Positions 16,510-24,360 of a DNA stretch of 43,375 bases are shown here, one piece after another. The stretch lies in the NCBI GenBank assembly GCA_022361535.1, contig JAKSAU010000639.1, positions 1-43,375 of the forward strand, written 5' to 3'. Below the pieces are notes generated by a model. The model was given only the letters and a program-made list of their open reading frames with translations, was not told the DNA's origin and made no database searches. Origin of the DNA: Desulfobacterales bacterium (lineage in GTDB: Bacteria; Desulfobacterota; Desulfobacteria; Desulfobacterales; Desulfobacteraceae). Position 1 is the first letter of the stretch, and every line of letters starts with the position of its first letter. Both the position numbers and the translations under genes were made by a program.

Positions 16510-17562
16510 ATGACGACTGCGGATTACCCTTTTGAGACTGGAGTTTACCGCCCGCCAAGTGAGGGGGGAAGCGCATCTCTCCTTGTCCGGTTCACCCGGA
16601 ACTGTCCCTGGAATCACTGCACCTTCTGCGCCATGTACAAAACCGAAAAATTTGAACTTCGTCCTTTGGATGAAATCAAATCAGATATCAATGCCATGGC
16701 AGGCCTGGCCCGCGATCTGAAAGCCGAATCAGAACGGTTGGGGCATGGCGGGCAAATAACCCGGGAGGCAGTTATTGCTCTGCTTGAAAAAAAACCGGGG
16801 TTAAACTACCACCAGGGTGCTGACATGTTCATACAGTGGCTGGCTGCAGGCGGAAAAACAGCCTTTATCCAGGACGGCAACTCCCTGATCATGAAACCTG
16901 CGGACTTGACAGAAGCCTTAATTCATTTAAAGACCACATTTCCTTCCATTGAAAGGATCACCACATACGCCAGGGCACGAACCATTGCCCAAAGGTCCAT
17001 AACCGACCTAAAATCTATCAGGGCAGCCGGCCTGGACAGGGTTCACCTGGGCCTTGAGACCGGTGATGACACCCTTCTAAAACAGATCAAAAAAGGGGTT
17101 GATGGAGACGGGCATATCAAGGGAGGCCAAAAAGCCATGGAAGCAGGGTTCCAGGTATCAGAATACTGGATGCCGGGCCTTGGGGGTAAAGAGAGGTGGG
17201 AGGCCCATGCTGACAATACTGCCAGGGTGCTCAATGCAGTCAATCCCCACTATATCCGCTCAAGGCCTTTCAGGCCGATTCCGGGAACCCCGGTTCATGA
17301 CCAGGTCAACCAGGGGCAGTTGACCCTGCTCTCTCCCAAGGAACAGCTTCTGGAGCTTCGAAAGATGATTCTGGCTTTGGCTGTTACCTCAAAAGTTTGC
17401 TTTGACCATATGGGAAATCACTGGCGAACAGCCAACGGAGACTTGGTCTTTACCCATGATTATGAAGGATATCAGTTCCCGGATGAAAAACAAAAAGTTC
17501 TGGATCGGATCGATTTAGGCTTGGCCTTTGACCAAAAGCCGATGGAATTTATTCACATGTAA
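16510..17562 (+). CDS. Radical SAM protein of unknown specificity
   Basis: 350 residues. The iron-sulfur motif is C32-PWNH-C37-TF-C40, spaced CX4CX2C instead of the usual CX3CX2C. LIRHLAL-type SAM contacts appear as FIQDGNS, TTYARARTI and VHLGLETGDD. An extra helical segment (about 60-110) sits between the cluster and the second strand. Such proteins are often labelled HemN-like or general radical SAM; the reaction is unknown. AGAGGT lies four bases before the ATG. It is convergent with the REC-PAS-kinase gene and divergent from the PLP enzyme. The 277-base gap upstream shows no feature I could name. Confidence 0.85.
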   Translation: MTTADYPFETGVYRPPSEGGSASLLVRFTRNCPWNHCTFCAMYKTEKFELRPLDEIKSDINAMAGLARDLKAESERLGHGGQITREAVIALLEKKPGLNYHQGADMFIQWLAAGGKTAFIQDGNSLIMKPADLTEALIHLKTTFPSIERITTYARARTIAQRSITDLKSIRAAGLDRVHLGLETGDDTLLKQIKKGVDGDGHIKGGQKAMEAGFQVSEYWMPGLGGKERWEAHADNTARVLNAVNPHYIRSRPFRPIPGTPVHDQVNQGQLTLLSPKEQLLELRKMILALAVTSKVCFDHMGNHWRTANGDLVFTHDYEGYQFPDEKQKVLDRIDLGLAFDQKPMEFIHM

Positions 17563-17587
17563 TCGATTATAAAGACTATCTATTGAT

Positions 17588-17634
17588 TCCAGGGGCGACA
17601 CAATGCAAGTGTTAATTTGATCCTGGAGTTTTTG
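17588..17634 (+). terminator. Possible terminator after the radical SAM gene
   Basis: TCCAGG (17588-17593) pairs with CCTGGA (17622-17627), enclosing a small ACAC/GTGT inner stem, and is followed by GTTTTTGG. It overlaps the 3' end of the convergent kinase gene, so the T-run is also coding. Confidence 0.35.
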
Positions 17635-19243
17635 GATCGATTGGAAGGCTGATAGAAAACCTGGTACCTTTGCCCGGATGAGAGGAGACCTGCAAATCAC
17701 CGCCATGCCCCTGGCAAATGATAAAGTAGGATACGGACAGACCCAATCCCGTCCCAGCATCAGCTTCTTTAGTAGTGAAAAATGGTTCGAAAATTCGCTT
17801 TCGGACTTCTTTGGTCATGCCTGGACCGTTGTCCTGAATTTGGATGCATACATTTTCATTCTCCTTGCATATGGTCAGTATAAATTCAGGATTTTGGGTG
17901 CCAGCCTGATGCATGGCTTCCCCGCCGTTTCTCAGGATATTAAAAAAGACCTGTTCAATCTTTGATGCTTCACAAGGAATCATGGGAAGTGTATCGTCGT
18001 AGCTTCGTTGGATATTGATATTGCGGAAATCATAACTCTTTTTTAGGTCATAATCCTGGGATGCCAGGTCCACAGCCTTATCCATCAGCTCCTTCAAATC
18101 ACATGAAAGCTGCCTGGACTCACTATTTTTACTAAAGGACAGCATGTTATCTATAATGGTATTCAGTCTGACGCCGGCTTCCTGGAACCGATCCAAAAAA
18201 TTGTCAATCTTTCTGTTTTTCAAATACACCTTGAGTGAATCAAAACTGATTTGGGCTTCCTGGGCGGCAGCGATATTGGCGGGCAGTTCCTTGAAAAGGC
18301 GGTTACGTATTATCTGGGCGTCTTGTATAATTACACTCAATGGATTCTTAATCTCGTGCGCCATACCTGCGGCAAGCCCGCCCAAGGACATCATTTTTTC
18401 ATTCTGGACCATTACCTCCTGAGTCCTATTCCACTCTGTGATATCCCTGAGGTTAAATACTACTCCTGCTACTTTGCCCTGGTTATTCCGATATGAGGCG
18501 GCACTGATATTGACATCCAGGATTTGCCCATCCTTGGTATATCTGCGGGAATGAAAATCTGCTAAATGTCCGTATTTAATTGCCCGGTCAAAAGCATCCT
18601 TTGAGCGCTTTTCCTCCCCTTCCACCAAATAATCAGGCCGACGGCCGCCCAAATCAGACCACCTCCATCCAAAGACCCGGGTAAAGGCCGGATTAATGTA
18701 TAATGGATTCATGTCCAGGTCATAGACAATAATGGGATCTGCTACAGCCTTCATTACAGACCGATAATCTTCCTCACGCTTTTTTAAGGCTTCATTGACC
18801 TTGGACAGTTCGCGGGTGCGGATCTCAACCTGGGACTCCAGATCATCCTGCAGGGCTTTCATGGTCAGATGCAGCTTGATTCTTGCAAGCAGTTCTTCAG
18901 AGTCTATTGGTTTTGTGACATAATCCACAGCACCGGCTTTTAATCCCCTGACCTTATCTGACGACTCTGAAAGAGCACTTAAAAATACAACAGGGATATC
19001 AGTTGTATCAGGATTATTTTTTATCCTGCGACACGTTTCCATACCATCCATCCCAGGCATGATGATATCCAATAGAATTAAGTCTGTGTGGCTTTTTTCT
19101 AAAATATCCAGAGCCTGTGCCCCACTTTGTGCGACGCTGACCAAAAAACCTTTTCCTCTCAGCAGCTTGCCTATAAACTGGATGTTTTTCAAAGCATCAT
19201 CGACTACAAGAATCCGAATATCGCTATTATTATAAGCCTTCAT
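17612..19243 (-). CDS. Response-regulator/PAS/histidine kinase hybrid
   Basis: 543 residues. REC domain at about 10-125, with the phospho-acceptor Asp59 in LILLDIIMPGMDGM and the switch Lys in YVTKPID; a coiled linker; PAS at about 155-275; HisKA with the acceptor His in AAGMAHEIKNPLSV (about 297); ATPase with NILRNGGEAM, DNGPGM and GTGLGLSVSYF. An N-terminal receiver followed by a PAS-kinase is typical of a relay in which an upstream kinase tunes a downstream one. The start follows the stop of the large hybrid kinase by five bases, with GAGGTG as the ribosome-binding site inside that gene, so they are co-expressed partners. No membrane segments. Confidence 0.92.
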   Translation of the reverse strand: MKAYNNSDIRILVVDDALKNIQFIGKLLRGKGFLVSVAQSGAQALDILEKSHTDLILLDIIMPGMDGMETCRRIKNNPDTTDIPVVFLSALSESSDKVRGLKAGAVDYVTKPIDSEELLARIKLHLTMKALQDDLESQVEIRTRELSKVNEALKKREEDYRSVMKAVADPIIVYDLDMNPLYINPAFTRVFGWRWSDLGGRRPDYLVEGEEKRSKDAFDRAIKYGHLADFHSRRYTKDGQILDVNISAASYRNNQGKVAGVVFNLRDITEWNRTQEVMVQNEKMMSLGGLAAGMAHEIKNPLSVIIQDAQIIRNRLFKELPANIAAAQEAQISFDSLKVYLKNRKIDNFLDRFQEAGVRLNTIIDNMLSFSKNSESRQLSCDLKELMDKAVDLASQDYDLKKSYDFRNINIQRSYDDTLPMIPCEASKIEQVFFNILRNGGEAMHQAGTQNPEFILTICKENENVCIQIQDNGPGMTKEVRKRIFEPFFTTKEADAGTGLGLSVSYFIICQGHGGDLQVSSHPGKGTRFSISLPIDPKTPGSN

Positions 19244-19248
19244 ATAGC

Positions 19249-22134
19249 TTACACCTCTTTGTTTGCATTCAGGTATTCATTTATTGCCTCATCAAACTCT
19301 GATAAAAGGAAATCAATCCCATCCATTTCAAACCTATCTGACAAGGTCTGCAGTTCTTCAGCCCACATTACTAAAGCCGAGCAATTGGTCTCAACACCAA
19401 GAGACTTAATTTGTGCTGAAAACGCCTCAATTTTATCAACCGCCATAACAGATGCCAGTTCGCGGCCTTTGCCACAGTTCTCGATGAGCACCTCCTGAAC
19501 ATCGACACAAGCATCCATCGCATTGATTAAAAGAACCCTTGATGAAGCTTTATCAGAGGCAGCATCTTTTTCGTCTTCCTCTTTTTCATGGGTTCTATAG
19601 GAAAGATGCAGCATCAGTTCCCTGAATAAATCCCTTCTGGATACAGGCTTTCGGAGATATCCGTCACAGGTCTCTCTTATCTTTGTTTCATCAGTCTTCA
19701 TGGCCGATGCAGTAATAGCAATGATGGGAATGTCCTGCGTTTTTACCTCTTGGCGTAGCCGTTCTGAAGCATCATATCCATCCATCACTGGCATTCTCAT
19801 ATCCAAAAGGATGATATCCGGGAGCTCTTTTTGGGCGACATCCAAAGCCTGAGAACCGTCTTCAGCCTCAAGAACGCTAAATTTCTGGTCAACCAAAAAA
19901 TGTTTGATCAAGTCCCTGTTGCCTTCAAGGTCATCCACCACCAAAACCTTAGCAGGATCAAAAATAATGGCAGACGGATCTATCATTTCTTTGTCTCCAT
20001 CATCTTCAAAATCATAATGACCTATTTCCACACTTGGAAAAAATATCTTAAAAACTGTTCCTTTTCCCAATGAGGAATCTACTGTAATTCGGCCATTCAT
20101 CATTTTAGTCAGACGACGGCTTATGGCCAACCCTAATCCGCTGCCCCCAAATACTGCAGACCGGGCACTTTCAAGTTGTTCAAAGGGGTCAAAAATATGT
20201 TCTGTATCAACCTGGGACATTCCCATACCCGTATCAGACACCGAAAACATGAGGGCCACTTGTTGTTTTTTATTTTCCGGCGGCGCAGACCAGGATGATG
20301 ATACTTTAATTTCACCTTTTTCCGTAAACTTGACGGAATTGGATACAAGATTAACCAGAACCTGTCTCAGCCGGGTCTCATCCAATAGTACCGAATCAGG
20401 ATAGTCCCCTGGCAAATCACAAGTCATTTTTATACCCTTGTTACGAACTTTTGGCAGGAACAAGGCCTGAATTTCATCAAACAGATCCGGCACACTGACC
20501 GGTGTGTAGGAAAGTTCCAGCTTGCCGGCCTCCACCCGTGACAGGTCCAAGATATCATTAATCAGTCTCAGCAGGCTTTTTCCGGATCCGTAGATTGACT
20601 GGATGTAAAAGGATAGCTGTGGATCTTTGACCTTGTCATTAAGTATTTCCGTAAATCCCAATACCGCATTCATTGGCGTACGGATTTCATGTGACATATT
20701 AGCCAAAAATTCACTTTTTGCCTGGTTGGCAACCTCTGCCTTTTCTTTAGCAATTTTAAGTTGCTGATTGGCCTTTTCCAGTTCTGACGTTCGGTTTGCT
20801 ACACGATGCTCAAGATGGGACCTGGCATCCTCCAGAGCATCTACAAGATTCTGTTTCTCCTTTATGGATTGATTAACAGACCCTATCATATTATTGATTA
20901 TTCGACCCAGGGCTTTTGTCTCAACGGTTCCTGTTTCAGGAACCGTTCCTGATGCAATTCCATGGCGCCTGATTTCTGTTACCGATGCCGTCAGTTTTCC
21001 TAGTGGCTGTGTTAAACTTTTGGACAATAAGGCTGACAACAAGACTGCTACTCCCAGAAAAGCCAAAGCAAGGATATAAATTTTATTTCCCAGTTCCTTT
21101 GAGGCGGCTTCGATCTCATCCACATATAGGGAACTTGCAATATACCAATCCAGAGGTTCGAAATATTTCACATAGGCTCGTTTTAAAAACCGGTACTCCC
21201 CTTCATGATGAGGCGGTTTATCCCATATATATTCATACGGTTTATCCGGCGTGCTGGCAGCTGCCATCAGGTCATCCATGATATTGTTCCCTGTAGCAGG
21301 GTTATTCAATCCAATGGCCTGTGAACCTTTCAGTACCGGGTGTACTATGATTTCTTTTTTCCCGTTGAATATCAACACATACCCGGAATGAAAAATCTTC
21401 ATCTCGGTGTATGCCTGTCGAAGCTCTGCAATTATGGCCTCCATCCGCTGGCTGGTATCTGTCTCTATATCTTCAATATAGACACCTGTGCCCACAACCC
21501 ATTGCCAGGGTTTAAAAAGTGCCACATAAGATATCTTTGGCTGGTCTTCGGTAAACCCATCTTTTAACGGTTTTGGCCAAAGATAATCAACGTATCCTTC
21601 ACCATGAGCCCGGCAAGCATCAACAAAAGCGACAAAAAGGTTTTTCTTTTCAGGAATTGTACAATAATACTTGGGATCATCCAGAATCGTACCGTTAAGG
21701 TGGGGCATGGTCGGGTGCATGATCATTTTAGGAACAGAGGTTCCCATATCATTAATCCAAAGATAACCGACACCGTCATCATACCGCATATTCTGAATCA
21801 AATACTTCGCCTCCATCTTGGCATCATCCTCAGATATAAGGCCGTGACGATATTTCTGATAAATTTCATCCATAAGCCGAAGCCCGATGGTTACCATATG
21901 TTTGCGCTCTGATTTTCGAATCTCAAGTGCGGTCTGCTGATGAAACATCAAACTTTTGTATTCATTTTCAACATTCAGCACGACAGCATCAAGGAAATTT
22001 CGGTTATTTTCGTCCTGGACTTCGGAAAGGGTCTTGGTATTCTCTTTTTGAACAAAATAACTGATACCGGAAACCGTCAAAATGATGATTCCGATTACTG
22101 TCAGTATTATTCGTGAATGAAGGGAATTTAGCAT
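19249..22134 (-). CDS. Double-Cache hybrid sensor histidine kinase with REC and Hpt-like tail
   Basis: 961 residues. Membrane helices at about 8-27 and 351-370 bracket a periplasmic region of about 320 residues with two Cache modules ([12 protein letters not shown]...[13 protein letters not shown], then [16 protein letters not shown]...[13 protein letters not shown]), as in ligand-binding chemosensors. Then come a HAMP-like segment, coiled coil, HisKA (His482 in [12 protein letters not shown]), ATPase ([25 protein letters not shown]) and REC (Asp778 in [14 protein letters not shown]). The last 100 residues form helices like an Hpt domain but contain no His. I chose the ATG at 22134, with GGAG seven bases upstream, over 22197. 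It is the first gene of a two-gene signalling operon. Confidence 0.93.
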   Translation of the reverse strand: MLNSLHSRIILTVIGIIILTVSGISYFVQKENTKTLSEVQDENNRNFLDAVVLNVENEYKSLMFHQQTALEIRKSERKHMVTIGLRLMDEIYQKYRHGLISEDDAKMEAKYLIQNMRYDDGVGYLWINDMGTSVPKMIMHPTMPHLNGTILDDPKYYCTIPEKKNLFVAFVDACRAHGEGYVDYLWPKPLKDGFTEDQPKISYVALFKPWQWVVGTGVYIEDIETDTSQRMEAIIAELRQAYTEMKIFHSGYVLIFNGKKEIIVHPVLKGSQAIGLNNPATGNNIMDDLMAAASTPDKPYEYIWDKPPHHEGEYRFLKRAYVKYFEPLDWYIASSLYVDEIEAASKELGNKIYILALAFLGVAVLLSALLSKSLTQPLGKLTASVTEIRRHGIASGTVPETGTVETKALGRIINNMIGSVNQSIKEKQNLVDALEDARSHLEHRVANRTSELEKANQQLKIAKEKAEVANQAKSEFLANMSHEIRTPMNAVLGFTEILNDKVKDPQLSFYIQSIYGSGKSLLRLINDILDLSRVEAGKLELSYTPVSVPDLFDEIQALFLPKVRNKGIKMTCDLPGDYPDSVLLDETRLRQVLVNLVSNSVKFTEKGEIKVSSSWSAPPENKKQQVALMFSVSDTGMGMSQVDTEHIFDPFEQLESARSAVFGGSGLGLAISRRLTKMMNGRITVDSSLGKGTVFKIFFPSVEIGHYDFEDDGDKEMIDPSAIIFDPAKVLVVDDLEGNRDLIKHFLVDQKFSVLEAEDGSQALDVAQKELPDIILLDMRMPVMDGYDASERLRQEVKTQDIPIIAITASAMKTDETKIRETCDGYLRKPVSRRDLFRELMLHLSYRTHEKEEDEKDAASDKASSRVLLINAMDACVDVQEVLIENCGKGRELASVMAVDKIEAFSAQIKSLGVETNCSALVMWAEELQTLSDRFEMDGIDFLLSEFDEAINEYLNANKEV

Positions 22135-22285
22135 TATCCGTCTCCATGGTATCCGGGAGACAGCAAACATCTGTATCACCCGAACATCTATTAACAATAC
22201 TTAAGGGCTTGTTTTAAAATGGTTTTACGGAGCAGCTTTATTGAGTATATACGGCAGGTTGCCGCCTGTCAACGGGGAGAGCAGC

Positions 22286-22300
22286 GACCTGTGACAGGTC
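22286..22300. promoter_or_regulatory. Operator-like palindrome in the 313-base gap before the hybrid kinase
   Basis: GACCTGTGACAGGTC is perfect, with 7-base arms around one central base. A related half, CCGCCTGTC, lies just before it. The gap (22135-22447) holds no credible gene; a 63-codon frame on the reverse strand lacks support. The palindrome sits about 150 bases upstream of the hybrid kinase start and just downstream of the flavoprotein gene. Its function is unknown. Confidence 0.35.
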
Positions 22301-22447
22301 TAATGCATATACAGCCATTTTCAAAATAAATTTCCGATTGACCCTGTTGAACAAGGGTATCTCATATGCAAATACCAGCCCGTTTCCGGGATAAACAAGC
22401 CGGCATCTATGTATACGATTTTCCTGCAATCCGAGCAGTTTGAATGG

Positions 22448-23086
22448 TTAGTCTTTGATACGGTCTCCTAACCGCCCTGCGATTCCCATAGCCGCATTCC
22501 AGATTTCCGGCAGGTCTTCCACACGAGAATACCCATGGTCTGCTGCAACAGCATCAGGACCGTACATCAGAGAAATCCCGCTTTGCGGACAGTCATCTCC
22601 TTTCCCGCAACTCAAACAGGGTAAATTGCCGGGAATAGTCACTTGGCCAATTAATTCCATATGCTCATAGTGAACCAGTTCCATGGCCAGGGCCTGATTG
22701 ACCGAGGATGCCATTTCAGGAGCAAGGCAGGTGAGAACCGTGGCACATGCTTTTCCTTTTAAAAGATTGGTAACATGCCTTAATGACCAGAACCGCTCAA
22801 GAAGGGCTTTGGTAAACGCATCAATTTGACCATAAGGGGTATAGGCACCCATAATAATACCATCGGCACTCTGAATATTCTTAGATAAGGCTGGAAAGTC
22901 GTCTTCAACCTTACAGATATTGTCTGTGACACAACCTTTGCACCCCATACAAGGCCGAACATTGATATCACTGAGCTTGATAAATTCAGTCTCACATGCG
23001 GTCTCTTCCAGCATGGCTTGAATCAACCTGTCCGTATTGCTGTTTTTTATCGGACTGCCTGAAATTCCCAAAACAACTGCTGCCAT
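22448..23086 (-). CDS. Iron-sulfur flavoprotein (Isf-type, flavodoxin-like NADPH/FMN reductase fold)
   Basis: 212 residues. The flavodoxin-like start (VVLGISGSPIKNSNTDRLI) binds the FMN phosphate. The compact cysteine motif C46-X2-C49-X2-C52-X5-C58 matches the CX2CX2CX4-7C signature of archaeal iron-sulfur flavoprotein, which holds a 4Fe-4S cluster. A second set, CLSCGKGDDC, lies at about 158-167. Such proteins pass electrons and reduce O2 or peroxide in anaerobes; the partner here is unknown. AAGGAG lies seven bases before the ATG. It is the last gene of an HAD-GNAT-flavoprotein run with gaps of 9 and 20 bases. Confidence 0.85.
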   Translation of the reverse strand: MAAVVLGISGSPIKNSNTDRLIQAMLEETACETEFIKLSDINVRPCMGCKGCVTDNICKVEDDFPALSKNIQSADGIIMGAYTPYGQIDAFTKALLERFWSLRHVTNLLKGKACATVLTCLAPEMASSVNQALAMELVHYEHMELIGQVTIPGNLPCLSCGKGDDCPQSGISLMYGPDAVAADHGYSRVEDLPEIWNAAMGIAGRLGDRIKD

Positions 23087-23106
23087 GGCTATTCTCCTTA
23101 AAGGGT

Positions 23107-23592
23107 TTAAGCGGTCAGTGAGTAATGGTAAAACTTGGTATCTACTGCCATAACCGGAAACGGTCCTGGTAAATCTGTTTTGGGTATTTGTGTAAACCCC
23201 TGTTTTTCATAAAATCTGTGGGCCGCCAGGAACTTCTCGGTGGTACCCAGAAAAATATCATCAAATTTACAGTTTTTTGACCAGTCAAGCAAAACCTCAA
23301 GAAGCCTGTTGGCTGTTCCGTGGCTGCCACCCCTGAACGGGGCTTTTACAAACATTTTCCTAAGAGCTCCTAAACCATCACCAAGGTCTATCAGGGCGAT
23401 GGTGCCGACGGTTTCTCCATTAGTCCGTGCCACCCAGAAATTACCGTTTCCTTTCTGATACACCCCGGGTATGTCTTTTAAATCCGGCTGGTCTTCCAGG
23501 GTTATAGGTATATTGAATTCTTTCTGTTGAATAGGGAGAATAACATCGACAATCCCATTAAGATATTCACTTTGGTATTCAAGAATTTCCAT
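23107..23592 (-). CDS. GNAT-family N-acetyltransferase
   Basis: 161 residues with the GNAT fold. The acetyl-CoA core is visible as LRKMFVKAPFRGGSHGTANRLLEVLLDW (strand 4 and the pyrophosphate loop), followed by IFLGTTEKFLAAHRFYEKQGF. The substrate, a small molecule or a protein N-terminus, cannot be assigned. The ribosome-binding site is AAGGCGG. It is the middle gene of a likely three-gene operon. Confidence 0.88.
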   Translation of the reverse strand: MEILEYQSEYLNGIVDVILPIQQKEFNIPITLEDQPDLKDIPGVYQKGNGNFWVARTNGETVGTIALIDLGDGLGALRKMFVKAPFRGGSHGTANRLLEVLLDWSKNCKFDDIFLGTTEKFLAAHRFYEKQGFTQIPKTDLPGPFPVMAVDTKFYHYSLTA

Positions 23593-23601
23593 TACGCCGC
23601 C

Positions 23602-24243
23602 TTAACTCTCTGCTAGTTCAATCATTTCACAGGGCTGTTTGAATACACCTTTTGGATCAGCCGCCTCCAATTCCTTGCGGGACCCGTATCCCCAGAGCAC
23701 CCCAAATCCGTCCAGACCGTTTTCATGGGCAGCTCTGATATCCACATCCCGATCTCCGATCATAACGGCATTTGTGCCGATCTTTCCGGAATTCAACAAC
23801 CTGTTGATCTGTTGGCCTTTGCTGATTCCCACATCTCCCCCGCTGATGAATTCAAACAAATGGGATAGATCGAACATGTCAATTATCCTTTTAGCAAAAT
23901 CTTCACGTTTTGAAGTACATACCCCCATTGGGATCTTTTTTTCATGAAGAGATTCAATTGTCTGCCTGATATTTGGATACAGTTTATTCTCCTTGTATCC
24001 TTTATCACCAAACCGTTCCCTGAATTTTGCCACCAATGCAAGTATATGATCTGAGTCATCTGTGTCTGCCAACTCGGAAAATGTCTTGTCTATAGGCGGC
24101 CCGATATACTTGGCAAGAACAGGTTCCTGCCTTTGCTCATATCCAAAAGCCTTTAGAGCATAATTGATAGATTTTGCAATACCTTCAAGCGGATCGCTTA
24201 AGGTTCCATCCAGATCGAACAGCAAGTGGCGTTGAGTATTCAT
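23602..24243 (-). CDS. HAD-superfamily phosphatase (phosphoglycolate-phosphatase-like)
   Basis: 213 residues. HAD motifs: FDLDGTLSD (nucleophile Asp10, Asp12), GVCTSKR (motif II), a Lys in GISKGQQ, and MIGDRDVDIRAA (motif IV). The helical cap of about 60 residues, between motifs I and II, fits the Gph/PpaX group. It probably removes phosphate from phosphoglycolate or a similar small ester; specificity is unproven. It is the first gene of the three-gene run. The start has only a distant AAGG. Confidence 0.87.
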   Translation of the reverse strand: MNTQRHLLFDLDGTLSDPLEGIAKSINYALKAFGYEQRQEPVLAKYIGPPIDKTFSELADTDDSDHILALVAKFRERFGDKGYKENKLYPNIRQTIESLHEKKIPMGVCTSKREDFAKRIIDMFDLSHLFEFISGGDVGISKGQQINRLLNSGKIGTNAVMIGDRDVDIRAAHENGLDGFGVLWGYGSRKELEAADPKGVFKQPCEMIELAES

Positions 24244-24360
24244 TTGAGTGATCAGCCTTCGTGTTTAGGATAGTGCACATCCATAAATGGCGCCTTTGTC
24301 GAAGATCAAGGTGCCTATTTCTCGATGGACATCGGGTTAGTCAGACTGTTGGAACGAACT

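Noticed and set aside
22238..22429. A 63-codon reverse-strand frame in the gap before the hybrid kinase
   Set aside because: No ribosome-binding site, no family likeness, and it spans the palindrome; more likely non-coding.
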